The notes under the pieces are model-generated. The model saw only the letters and a program-made list of their open reading frames with translations. It was not told where the DNA came from and made no database searches. A DNA stretch of 64,000 bases from assembly GCA_029962745.1 (NCBI GenBank), contig CM057162.1, positions 5,463,802 through 5,527,801 on the forward strand, read 5' to 3'. The first letter of the stretch is position 1; each line of letters opens with the position of its first letter. The DNA comes from Echinometra lucunter (taxonomy: Eukaryota; Echinodermata; Echinoidea; Camarodonta; Echinometridae). Positions 46,798 to 57,562 of this stretch are shown here, piece after piece. A program made the translations under genes and the position numbers.

Positions 46798-47213
46798 TTA
46801 ACCCATTTGTGACAGAGGGTCCACATTTTGTGGTTTGGCCTAATATCTTTTGATGCAAAGCCCTAAAAATCATACCAAATACATGAGCAGAAAGAGCAAA
46901 AAATTCTACACAAACTGTGCCCATTTTGGTTGCGTCAATATTCGTTGTTTGATGCTGAAAATTTTTTAAAGGAAAATAAGCATTAAAATCCTTAAATTGG
47001 TAATGTAATAGAAAGTTTAAATCACTGTTTTCCCCTGCAAATTGGCAGCTTTTTGACTTCTCATCATAATTTCTGTCAATTTACATTCATTTCAGATACA
47101 TGACATTTTATAAGAAAAATGTAGCAATAAAATAAAAATGTTGGTGTTGCCAATTTGAAGAATAAAAGCTGATCGAATTAGGTTTTAAATAATTCCTGTC
47201 ACAAATGGGTTAA
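46798..47213 (-). mobile_element. MITE-A copy 7
   Basis: TTAACCCATTTGTGACAGA to CACAAATGGGTTAA. A one-base loss (TTTAAATCAC for TTTAAAATCAC) shifts the first part of the shared frame. Confidence 0.9.
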
Positions 47214-47644
47214 AGAGAATGTAACCATATCAAAATACGGTTGTTTATAATAGGCTACATCTTGCATTGAATTTCATGCTGTAGAAAAAAAAAAATCAAG
47301 AACCACCACAAACACATGTTTTGTTCAAGTGAAATTAATAATCTATTTACTCACTTTGTAATAAGCAAATATTTTGTACTTCAAATATGAGGGTAATAGC
47401 CACGCAACACCCACTCCCATTCAGTTGCGTTTAGAAATCACAAAAATGAATAAATTTATATAATTAATGATTAATCTTGAATAGTGATTCAAGTGAGTGA
47501 CTAGGGCCTAAATAAAAATAAACTCATATTTGAATAGTCGCCATACATAACAAATTCATTACACACAATGATTGACTCTGTTATGTCATTATTTATACTG
47601 GTGATCAACTTCACTGAGCCGCAAATAACACTCCAATTTCTAGC

Positions 47645-47800
47645 AGGGGCGTTTTTTCGTTTTATATATTTTGGGGGGACATGCACACAGCACAAAAAGG
47701 TCCCTTTAAATTTTGAGGGGACATACCCTGTTGTGTACACCACCATCATTTTTTTTTTTGGGGGGGGGGGACATGTCCCCTTGCCCCCACCTCCAAGCAA
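47645..47800. repeat. GGGGACA-rich segment related to 17020-17300
   Basis: AGGGGCGTTTTTTCG, GGGGGGACATGC, TTTGAGGGGACATACCC and a G run followed by ACATGTCCCC resemble the 17-kb segment in wording and order. Confidence 0.45.
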
Positions 47801-48243
47801 TGCCTATGATGTCAAGGTCTGGGGTAAGAGAGCAAGACAAAGAACAAAACTTTGGGTTTTGGTCCTGCCTGGCACTGACAGGAAGTACTAAAGTTCCTCT
47901 TTTTTAAAGTCCAGACGTGGTCCAAGTCAGGCTCTTGGAACTGGGTACATTTGATCTGTTGAAATCACACCATTCCATTCTTATTACACCATTAATGCCC
48001 ACTCAGTTGGAACCTGTAGTATGCAGTGGGTAAGCAAGACTAGACTAATCACAGAAGTAGGGTGTTGCCCATTGTGATGTCACTATTGCAAACAATAGAA
48101 ACAAACAAGGATATAGATCACTTCTTTGAAATAGTCTGTGGTTGACATGTATCCTAGTTTAATAGGAAATGACCAAACAAGAAAGCTATTTTAGGATGAG
48201 TAAGGAATTTTATGCAAAGCAGTAACTTTGATATACTAATTAT

Positions 48244-48473
48244 TTAAAGGAATTGGTTAACATTGTTATAATTTTATTTTTTGAAAACTCAAGCGGTACT
48301 CTTATTTGTTGTCTCTGAGACCAAAAATGATAACATCGCAGTTTGCGTTTTCATTCCCAATTATGGTTTGTTTCAGGGTTTTTGAGTACAAATACAAGTA
48401 CTCATACACATGTTTCATCTTAGTTTGAGGATATTTCAAATTGGCTTCTCACAAAGTTTGTCATTGCCTTTAA
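48244..48473 (+). mobile_element. D element copy 3 (internally deleted, ~230 bp)
   Basis: Both ends of the D family are present (TTAAAGGAATTGGTTAAC; GTCATTGCCTTTAA), as is the right-half word GTACAAATACAAGTACTCAT. About 260 bp of the centre is missing. Confidence 0.7.
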
Positions 48474-49109
48474 CTGTTAAGTGCAAATGTCTATGGTGCA
48501 GTATGTTGAACTTACGTGTGGATATGGATTTCTTGTGCATAACTCCGTGAATTTCTGGGCTAATGCACTTGTCAATATTTCGGAATGATTTCAGTTTAGA
48601 CGTCAATATAGAAGAGTCTTCTTTCTGTTATTGTGATTTATACTTTACGTAGAATCATGACAACTGTTGGGTTTTGGTTCTGTGGAAAAAAGTGTACCCC
48701 TATCCCTGCCATTAAATTGGGAAGGGATCCAGGTATTTATTGTAAGCACATGTCCAGTGTTTGTTGCAGAGTATAGCCCCCGGCCTACAATCATTTTCAA
48801 TATTTCTTTCATTTCCTAGACGGAAATGGCTAGCAAAAATATTTGACATAAATCCAAGATTTTTATCTTACAGGAAAGAAATAGTAATCATAATCAGACT
48901 CAGACTTATTCAAGATTTTAAGGTCAACTCTAATAAGTTATCTTCATCATCAGTATTTGGATAAAAATGGGACTATTATTAGAATGAATTCCCAGTAAAA
49001 ATATGCTCTGAAACTCACTGAAAGTAAATTTCCTATTCTGTAGCCAAAAATAGTCTTCCTGTTGACCAAACGGCCACAAAAAATTAATGCTGTATTTTAT
49101 GTTTTGTAG
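48474..49109. other. Unassigned segment
   Basis: An acceptor-like site (TTTCATTTCCTAG, 48820) opens into a frame without a donor. Nothing else is recognised. Confidence 0.3.
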
Positions 49110-49142
49110 GTAGGAAAGCCATATATCCCGTTGGGTAACACA
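49110..49142 (+). CDS. Candidate 33-nt exon (low confidence)
   Basis: Acceptor ATTTTATGTTTTGTAG, eleven open codons (VGKPYIPLGNT), then donor ACA|GTAAGC. The other two frames hit stops. Both splice sites are reasonable, but very short candidates arise by chance in AT-rich DNA. Phase 0/0, compatible with 37990-38037 but not directly with 54193-54252. Confidence 0.25.
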
Positions 49143-49968
49143 GTAAGCTCTATTGGCAGGTTCTTTAACCATGTATTACTCAATACAGAACAGAAATTTA
49201 CCCTGTTGCCTGCAGGAACCGGATGGTCCCTGTATCAAGTCTATGGGAATTTGAAAATTCAGTACTCACTGGGTTACAATACATAGATAGATTATCAGTT
49301 GAAACAATCATATGGCGAGGGGCATGGGAAATACCACCCGGATAGGGTGATTTTTATTATTAATAGGATTCGAGGTGTAGTTTGTCTTTTGTTGAGGAAG
49401 TGTGCTGTGACTGTACAGGCACTGCATGAAAAGCTTTGAGTGGGACCGTAGAGTTCAAAGTGCACTAACCACTATTATCAGTCAATAGAGGCATGATAGG
49501 TTTCCTGAATACATAATAAGTTTGACTGTGAGCTGGCTAATGGTCTTAAAGGGGAAGATCACTCAGGTATGTTATGACGTATTTGTATAGTGTACCTTTG
49601 TTATCTGTGCTTGGTCATGTGCTGTGTCTTTATTGATGAAAGTTTATCTGTAAACGGTCTTAAAGGGGGAGCTCATATATATGTATGGTAGCTTTTATGT
49701 ATGGCTAATGCTAGAATTCGGTAGAGATAAGGCATATACAGGTGTTTATAATTATACAGAACTTGCGTTCTGTATGCAGTCTATCTTTATTGACAATTTA
49801 GGCTTAAAATGATTACACAATGGTATAAAAAATTTTTATATATGATCGAGAATAGAATTATAAAAAGAATAACATTGAAAATATAATGATTTTCAATCTA
49901 AATCAATGCATTTTGGCTTATTTTCTCATAAAAAGTCAAGAGCTGACCAAAAAATTTGAGTATGAGGT
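49143..49968. other. Unassigned segment
   Basis: AT-rich, no exon or element recognised. Confidence 0.35.
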
Positions 49969-50095
49969 ATGACGTAAAAGTGGGTACCAAGCTTCGCGCA
50001 TTGCAGTTGTGTTGCGCGCTAGACTGTACAATATGTATTATAACTTGCGCGCATTTTGCTAGAAGTGCGCGACAAGGTACCCACTTTGACGTCAT
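49969..50095. mobile_element. Palindromic element (ATGACGTAAAAGTGGGTACC)
   Basis: ATGACGTAAAAGTGGGTACC and GGTACCCACTTTGACGTCAT are inverted ends, with inner arms rich in GCGCGCAA. The end word recurs immediately outside (GACGTAAAAGTGGGTACCC at 50099), followed by a 25-bp direct duplication (TTACCATATTAAGTGGTTTCC, twice) at 50164-50210. Confidence 0.7.
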
Positions 50096-50210
50096 TTTGA
50101 CGTAAAAGTGGGTACCCAGTTGAAACTGGGTCACAGCTGAGGGGTCAAAAATATTCCGAAATCTTACCATATTAAGTGGTTTCCTTACCATATTAAGTGG
50201 TTTCCTTGGC

Positions 50211-51276
50211 AACATGACTTTTTAAAAAACTTTAGGCAGTTGGTTTTCTGCTAATAAAATCATGCTCTTTTAAATGAACTAACATTGTTTCAGCATTGGG
50301 TACCCCCTTTAAAAGAAATGATGGATGAAGTTTACTTGATTCTTAATGTGCACATTATCTTATCTGAAGTATGGATCTGTTTGCAAATATCATTATATAG
50401 TTCCACATTTCTGACTTTTTCTCTATATGACATGATGAAAGTAAATAGTTACTGAATATACAACTGAACAAACAAACTCAATCTTTGGTGACTTCATTTA
50501 TTATACACTGCTATAAAAAAAATGCACCTTTATAACAAGACAATATTGATTTTTTTTATCTGTAGAGAAGTTTAGCAGTTTAGTCTGTTAAGTTTATTGT
50601 TGTTGGCCCACATTTACTGGTCTGGTTTTAACTAGTAGACTAGTACATGTTCATTATAAGTGATTATTGTCAGGCCATCATTTCCTGGTTTGGGAGGTAT
50701 ACACATACCTACAGACATGCATGATAAAGTTCATTTACATAGTGCTACACAATGATGTCCATTACAGCCACATCTCCAGTGCTTATAAAGTTTGTTTCCT
50801 TTACATGTATATCATCAAGGGCATGTGATTATTAAAGAGCTCATAATATTTTCCGCAAACTTCCTCTTTCTGACTGCATGGTATTAGGTATAAGGTAAAT
50901 AATTTCATGTATTGAAGCTTTATCATCCCAAAGTCTCCTAAGAAGTTGGCTTAAATTAGCAGATTTTTAGAAGACATTCTTAAACCAAAACAACCATGAA
51001 GATGAAATATTGAATGAAAGGATGAAATAAAGATAAGTAGGGAGGGGAAAATTAAACTAAGACATCACTTTCAGTTTGCAAACTGATACATGAAGCTTTC
51101 TGAGTGATTTAGTTGTGGTTTCTGTTCTAGCTCATTAGTGGTGATAATTTATTGCTTCTGACAGTAGTAACCCCCTTGGCATGTCCTGTCATGGATTCCT
51201 TAGAAGATGTCCCGTTATTGTACCAACCTAGTTTGCAGAAATGAAGCTTTCATTCTGGTTTCTGGGTTTTTTTCAG
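50211..51276. other. Unassigned AT-rich segment
   Basis: No element ends, RNA gene or exon recognised. Confidence 0.35.
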
Positions 51277-51288
51277 GAGCATTTTGAG
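51277..51288 (+). CDS. Possible 12-nt microexon (speculative)
   Basis: A strong acceptor (GGTTTTTTTCAG) and good donor (GAG|GTATGA) enclose GAGCATTTTGAG, four codons (EHFE), phase neutral. No transcript context supports it. Confidence 0.12.
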
Positions 51289-51461
51289 GTATGAGGTGCA
51301 TGGACTGATTCGTTGGTTAGAAACCAGAGAGCTTAAAGTGTACCAATTACATGGAAAAAAAATCTACAGCTACTAGGCATTAAATAACCTCATAAAGCTT
51401 TATCCAGCATTCAACACTCTTAAAAATTCCCAGTTAGATTGACCAGGAAAAGTCCATTGGG

Positions 51462-52697
51462 GCCATTACACCCTGGGGGGCCACTCTATGTACAACACTG
51501 TAACCATGCTCGTGCACACCCTTTCAAAAAGTACCCTTAACTAGGATTCGCGAAGCTCAAAAAAGCAACCCTTAACTAGGATTTTTTTCTCTCCAGCATA
51601 CCCTTAACTAGGATTTTTCTCTCCAGCATACCCTTAACTAGGATTTTTCTCTCCACGTATACCCTTAACTAGGATTTTTCTCTCCACGCATACCCTTAAC
51701 AAGGATTTTTCTCTCCACGTATACCCTTAACTAGGATTTTTCTCTCCACGCATACCCTTAACAAGGATTTTTCTCTCCACGCATACCCCTAACTAGGATT
51801 TTTTTCTCTCCACGTATACTCTTAACTAGGATTTTTCTCTCCACGCATACCCTTAACTAGGATTTTTCTCTCAACGCATACCCTTAAACTAGGATTTTTC
51901 TCTCTCCGTATACCTTTAACAATGATTGAGAGCATTGGACTTAAAAAGTACCCTTAACAAGGACTAGGTCAAATATAACTCTTATCATTGGAGCAAGACT
52001 GTAGGAATAGTAAGAATGTATCATTTAAAAGTTCTTTCAAAAGCAACAGGGACTAAGTTCATATTTTTATAATAATAAAGGGGGTGGTAAACAATAATTG
52101 TAGTTTTAACATAATAAATCAAAAATTAACTAATTCTAAAATCATGCCATTTCCTCGGGTTGCATCAACAGAGCTGCCACATTTCACTGGAACATTTCAG
52201 TACTCCAATCAGTGGCTCACTTACCGTAAACCGTACCATACTCGCATCGCTATATATCTCGTTTTGCTAATGATTGCGCCTATTGCATATATTGCGATAC
52301 AGTATGCATGACGCACGCGTTTGGCGTATATACCAAAGCTATATACACCCATTTTGTTTACACCTCGCTCCGGGGGTACAATGTCACAAAAATATGAATG
52401 ATGCGACTGTAAATAAATTGAAAAATCAGTGAAAATTGGGGGAAATTGATGGAAAGGGGGAAAATCACTATGAATTAGGTACATTTTTATTTCACTTCAG
52501 ATTATGCAAAAAATGACCCTTAGCGCGGATTTAGCACTGAAAAGACCCCCTTTTTCTCTCAAATCGGCGATTTTGATACCCTTATCGCGGATCCGCGCGG
52601 ATCCGTGCTCTGCCTGAAAAAACACCCCTTATTCCGCGTTTTTGTGCACGCGCATGGTTACAGTGTTGTACATAGAGTGGCCCCCCCGGGCCATTAC
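51462..52697. mobile_element. G element 3: ~1.2-kb foldback element with 8-bp TSD
   Basis: GCCATTAC at 51462-51469 and 52690-52697 is a target duplication. The termini CCCTGGGGGGCCACTCTATG and, inverted, CCGGGGGGGCCACTCTATG run ~50 bp (through TACAACACTGTAACCATGC, CGTGCAC). The interior begins with ~31-bp tandem repeats and continues with AT-rich and GC-rich parts (GCGGATCCGCGCGGATCCG). No transposase. Confidence 0.8.
51536..51960. repeat. ~31-bp tandem repeat inside G element 3
   Basis: About a dozen units of ACCCTTAACTAGGATTTTTC + TCTCCACGCAT. Variants alternate CACGTAT/CACGCAT and ACTAGG/ACAAGG, suggesting a two-unit higher-order period in the middle. Confidence 0.92.
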
Positions 52698-52887
52698 AAA
52701 AATGACCCAGAATCAGGTCAAATGTGACCCAGAAACAAGTCTTCATGAACCTATTCAGGGTCATTCTTTTACCCAGAACGGAGTTTGGCCCCAACAGACT
52801 CTTTTCCGGGTCAGATTGACCCGGAATTTTTAAGAGTGAGGGGCTGAACGGTTAAGGAGTGTGAAGAAAATAAAGGATACTGTGATA

Positions 52888-52999
52888 CCAGGGGAGCATT
52901 TCATAAAAATTCTTGTTAGTGATTTTTACTGACAACTGTTATAAGCTTCTGAAATCCTTGCATCTGATTGGCTGAGTACTTCATGAAATGCTCCCCTGG
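52888..52999. mobile_element. E palindrome copy 2
   Basis: CCAGGGGAGCATTTCATAAA and TTCATGAAATGCTCCCCTGG are inverted; the inner GTTAGTGATTTTTACTGACAA matches the other E copies. Confidence 0.75.
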
Positions 53000-53595
53000 G
53001 CCCCGTTGCATAAAACTTACCATTTATAGTAACTTTGCCATCAATGGTAACTTTTATGGAAACCTTGAATCCTGCCGGTTATCATTCCTTCCTCGCGTGT
53101 GTGAATGGTAAAACAAAAAATCAAAATTTGAGTCTTGATTAGAATCGTGATTTAAGTTTCTATTATTCCCTGTGTGTGAACGGTCACAATAAAATTGAAA
53201 TTTGGATCGCGGTTTAAATCGCGATTCAAATTTCAATTTCTCTTGTTTGTGAATGCGCCTAATGAGTGCAAGACATTTAAGCACAATCCTTTTTTGTGCC
53301 ATTGCCATTCCCTTTGTACCCAAAAAATATGCTTTAAAAACTCAGCAGTTCCCTCCTCCCCCCCCCCCCCAATATCTGAACTAGCTGTCAGACATTAGAA
53401 TTAGATACAAACATAGGAGTATTAAGTCTACAAAGAAAGCAAATTAAATACCATATAGTTGATGTAAGCTTGACCTCCTTCATAGTGCCATCCTTTGACA
53501 GGATTTGGAAATATCCATGCATCTTCTTTTTCCCATTGTGCACCATTCTTCTTTGTTGAAGTTTCAAATGTATTTTGCAGACATTTTAAAAAATA
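53000..53595. other. Half palindrome, inverted AT-rich repeats and a C run
   Basis: 53000-53075 is half of the 11.6-kb type palindrome. 53095-53265 holds inverted words (GTGTGTGAATGGT, AATTTGAGTCTTGATT / AATCGCGATTCAAATTTC). A C run lies at 53357-53370. No exon seen. Confidence 0.4.
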
Positions 53596-54170
53596 TTTTT
53601 GCTAGTCAAAAATAAAATTTCACAATGAAAAATGAGCTTATTATATCAGCAAGTTGTTGATTAAATTAAAAGTAAAAAGAAATATGCAACCAATTTCTAA
53701 GTACTGTTTTAAATTGGGAATGAATGTAAGATGGTACTGTTTAAATTCTAACTGATTACGAAACTTTAGTTTTTATTTTGGCTAGTCATAAGTGATATCT
53801 TGAAATCAAAAATTAACTTATTATTTCAGCAAGTTGTTGGTTCAAAGTAAAAAGAAATATATACGCAACCAATTTCTAAGTACTATTTTAAAGCAGGAAT
53901 GAATGTAAGTTGGTGCTGTTCAAATTCTAACTGTTTAGAAAATTCAACTTTAGTTTATATTTTGGCTAGTCATAAGTAATATCTAGAAATATCTAGAAAT
54001 ATTTTGAAATGAAAAATTAGCTTATAATTTCAGCAAGTTCAGCAAGTTGTTGGTTCAAAGTAAAAAGAAATATGTACGCAACCAATTTCTAAGTACTATT
54101 TTAAAGCAGGAATGAATGTAAGGTGGTACTGTTCAAATTCTAACTGTTTATAAAATTCAACTTAAATTAA
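53596..54170. repeat. Three tandem ~182-bp AT-rich units
   Basis: Units start near 53598, 53778 and 53961 with TTGGCTAGTCATAAGT-like words. Each contains CAGCAAGTTGTTGGTTC, AAGAAATAT..GCAACC and AGGAATGAATGTAAG. The third carries small internal duplications (ATATCTAGAA, TTCAGCAAG). The array ends 22 bp before the exon candidate at 54193. Confidence 0.85.
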
Positions 54171-54192
54171 GATGTCTATTTCCCTGTACAAG

Positions 54193-54252
54193 GTACACCA
54201 ACATCTCCATCTGCACCAGATGGAACTGATCCACCTGGATCTTCTCTTCCTA
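54193..54252 (+). CDS. Candidate 60-nt exon: Ser/Thr/Pro linker, unidentified gene
   Basis: Acceptor TTTCCCTGTACAAG and a consensus donor CCTA|GTAAGT enclose exactly 60 nt. Two bases, 19 codons and one base read TPTSPSAPDGTDPPGSSLP; the other frames contain stops or are less natural. The phase is symmetric, so the exon can be included or skipped without shifting frame. It looks like a disordered linker, possibly O-glycosylated if extracellular. It lies directly after a three-unit tandem repeat and is phase-compatible with 42735-42821. Family not recognised. Confidence 0.5.
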
Positions 54253-55007
54253 GTAAGTTCAAAGTATTTTACCCGGGCCTTCAAAACTTGCCATTAAAAT
54301 TCACCCAAAAAGCATGTGATATTTTTCAAGCAAAAAAAAAAAAAAAAAATCATGGATTGCCCATTTTGTTTCGTCTACTATCGCTTGGGGTTTTGCATCA
54401 GGCACACATCTTCATCAGTACTTCTTTCAGTATCTGCTTTAAAATGATGAATTCTGCAGCTTTCAAATCTTGCATAATTTGTGTTAGTTTTTTGTTGTAA
54501 TGCAAACATCAGAAAAAGAAAATACTGTCAAGAAGTGCAACATGACTCGGGATTGCCATACTGCATTATTGTTGTTTCATGATTATGTACAGTTTTGGTA
54601 AGCCCTCAAAAACTCTTTGTCGGATTTCTTTGCGTTTAGATGAAACTAGCAAAGTTGAGATGATGTGAAGTCTTTTCCTCATCAAGTTGAAAACAAATGA
54701 AAGGCAAAAAATAGCTTAGATCCTAGGACAGGATGTAAACTCCAACAATATTGACATGAATTGCACAGTGACTATACACGTGTAAAACTCTCAAGGGTAC
54801 TGTATGTATGCATCAGCCTTAAGCTTTGTGGTCAGTCATTTGGGAAGTCATCCAGCTCAAAGGGTCCTAGCATTGGGCAGAATGTCGCCAGTATATTGTG
54901 TTTCTTTCAGATAGTTTGTCTAAAATTCACCGGAAATCATGAATGGAATATCACACAATCTCACACATGTGCTTTTATTAAGCAAGGCAGACAATGTGAG
55001 ATAGCAT
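54253..55007. other. Unassigned segment
   Basis: An A run at 54331-54348 and AT-rich DNA; no exon or element recognised. Confidence 0.35.
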
Positions 55008-55491
55008 TTAAAGACATTGGTTAACATTGTTATGATTTTTTAAAAATCTTGTTTTGTTACTTGAAAATGGGATACACGTAAGGGTTATAGTGTAAAAATA
55101 CCAGTCTGAAAGTTTCAAAGTATAATATCCACAGGAATATTTTTAGATATCACAAATGCGAACCAATATACGAGGGTCGGTTGCACAGAATAGACGTAAG
55201 GAGTGCGCATGCGCGTATGACTCACCTTACCGTACTTTGTGCATTGGCGTATCACGCGGAGGGAGGCACATAACGGCATTTTCAAATTCAAGCAAAGTGG
55301 TCCTCTTAGTGATTGTCTCGTGAGACGAAGGATAATAAAATCGCCGTTTGCATCTAACTTACACTTTTTCATTTCAAATTATGGTTGGTTTCAGGGTTTT
55401 TGCGTACAAATACAAGTACTCATTCACATGTTTCATCTTAGTTTGAGAATTTTTTAAATCAGCTACTCACAAAGTTAGCCAATGCCTTTAA
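55008..55491 (+). mobile_element. D element copy 2
   Basis: TTAAAGACATTGGTTAAC to GTTAGCCAATGCCTTTAA. Nearly identical to 6444-6939 apart from a short deletion around 55166 and scattered substitutions. Confidence 0.8.
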
Positions 55492-57118
55492 CCAGTTCCA
55501 TGCCTTTTTTTAATTTTTTTTTTTTTTTTTTTTTTTGTTTTTTTTTTTTGTTTGTTTGTTACCTGAACTGTATATGAACCTTTGAGGGGCCTATATATAT
55601 ACATGCTTGGTGGAGCAAATCTTGAAATTTCTTATAACTGCAAAAAAAATAAGGTGTTGTATTGGTTAAATACAGGTGTTTTGTTGTCTGTTTGTTTGCT
55701 TGGTTGTTTGTCTTATATACATCGTAGAAGGGAGGACATATACCTATCATAATCACTAGATTTAGATCAATTCTCAAACGTGACATTTCATTTACATCAT
55801 TCTCTTTCAACCCAGGTGTAGTCATGGAGTTTGTGTAGGAAAAAAGGTTTCATGAAGAATTTGGGCTCTAGTTATAGAGTTTGTGAGCAATTAGTAAACT
55901 GTTGAAATTCAGAGGTATTATCAGCTTGCATTTATTGCAATATTTACCCTATAGGCCAAAGTATAGTGTAGGGCCATGCGCTGCAGCACGTTTTTTCTTG
56001 TTTGATAGCCGTCCTGCATTTTGGCAGGAAAACTATTAAGGAGAAATCAAGCCAAATTATTACTCACACAAAACCTGCGGCAAAAGCAAACCATAAACCA
56101 TTGTTAATGATATAATTTACGAACAATGAAGCACTTCATTATGGGTTGATAATGTGTATAATACACACTATGTAGAATATATATTACTTCATTTACTTTA
56201 ATGAAATTGAATTATATATGGGATGGATGGGAGAGATGGCTTATTTTTAATGCAGTCTGCTACTCCTTGCTAGCAGGCAGTTCAATTTGGGCTGAATGGG
56301 AAAATGGTATGGTCGCTTGCTGGTTTTTATTGTACGCTGAATAAACATAACACAGAGTTTGGTCTCTAATTTGCTAATGCTCCGCTGAAATAGGAATCTA
56401 ATCATTGCCTCAAAAGGGCCAGTAAGAACAAAATGAAAAGATGCAATGTAGTAATATGTAACTGTAATGTCTATTATCTATGGGGCTCTCTATATCATGC
56501 CATTCAGTGGGATGCCTTTACAAGTCAAACATATCATCACTAAATCATGAAATTTGGCTCACTTTCTGAAAAGTAATTTGAAAACCAAAATGGTTATTTA
56601 ATGCTCTTAAAAAAGATTTTCATCTCTTCTTTCCTTGTATGTTTTGGTATTGTACTAATTGTCTTCAGTGTACTGGTAAATCTGTTTTTCTTTTCAAAAT
56701 CAGTGTGTAAATGCTCCCTTCTTTATGGAGATAATAATGGGATGCTTTCTCTATAGATACAATAACTATGATAAACAGTGAAAATTCAAAAGAAGTTTGA
56801 GTTCTGGAAAAGGTGAAATGTTGTGAGCTTTCTAACAATGTTCATGTGAGTTTTGAAGAACATAAAATCAGAATTTATCCATGGAAAAGGATTGCTTTTC
56901 ATATCCCCTCTTATTTAAAATATGACAAGAAATTGCTCGAGTGTTTGGCGGGAAAACTGTTATTTAGTCCCATATACCCACTACTGTGTGCAGTACATGT
57001 GTTTTTCTTGAAGATCAAGTTTAATCATTTTAATGATTGCAAAAAAATAAGGTATGAATTTATACACAAATTTTGATGTACAGCTTTAGTAGTCAACCTT
57101 TCCCAGCTGCTTTGAATT
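55492..57118. other. Unassigned AT-rich segment with a T run
   Basis: T-rich run at 55506-55560. An 87-codon plus frame (56813-57076) has no domain or splice context. Confidence 0.35.
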
Positions 57119-57258
57119 AGGGGAGTATTTCATGAAGTGTCTTGTCAGTGATTTTTACTGACAAATTTACTCTCGGCCAATCAGATGCAAGGATTTCAGT
57201 AGCTTATAACAGTTGTCAGTAAAAATCACTGACAAGACACATCATGAAATGCTCCCCA
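57119..57258. mobile_element. E palindrome copy 3
   Basis: GGGGAGTATTTCATGAAGTG and CATCATGAAATGCTCCCC inverted, with inner CTTGTCAGTGATTTTTACTGACAA mirrored. Confidence 0.8.
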
Positions 57259-57378
57259 GTTCTTACACCTTGTAATGACATGACCAGAACTCGAGTTTAT
57301 ATTAACCATTAGTCCCTTGAAAAGCAACACTTCTTTGGTTACCCTATCATCTTTCCTCTCACTACTTGACAAAGGAGT

Positions 57379-57522
57379 CCAGGGGAGCGTTTCATGAAGA
57401 GTTTTGTCGGTGAAAATCACTGACAAATGTTATAAGCTACTGAAAATACTCGCATCTGATTGGCTGAAAGCAAAATAGTCGGTGAAAACCACCGACTAAT
57501 TGTTTCATGAAACGCCCCCCTG
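57379..57522. mobile_element. E palindrome copy 4 (diverged)
   Basis: CCAGGGGAGCGTTTCATGAA and TTTCATGAAACGCCCCCCTG are inverted; the inner words have changed in parallel (GTCGGTGAAAATCACTGAC; GTCGGTGAAAACCACCGAC). Confidence 0.75.
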
Positions 57523-57562
57523 ATCTTATCATTCCTATGGCTAATGATGTGTGTAGACATCC

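Larger units (their letters stand above)
51415..52838. mobile_element. Outer TIR element split by G element 3
   Basis: CACTCTTAAAAATTCC..GATTGACCAGGAAAAG on the left and the inverse CTTTTCCGGGTCAGATTGACCC..GGAATTTTTAAGAGTG on the right. Without the insert it is ~200 bp and contains repeated GACCCAGAA words. Confidence 0.65.

Noticed and set aside
48507..48580. Minus-strand exon with donor CACAC|GTAAGT
   Set aside because: Two frames are open, but the acceptor side (TTGACAAG) has no pyrimidine tract.
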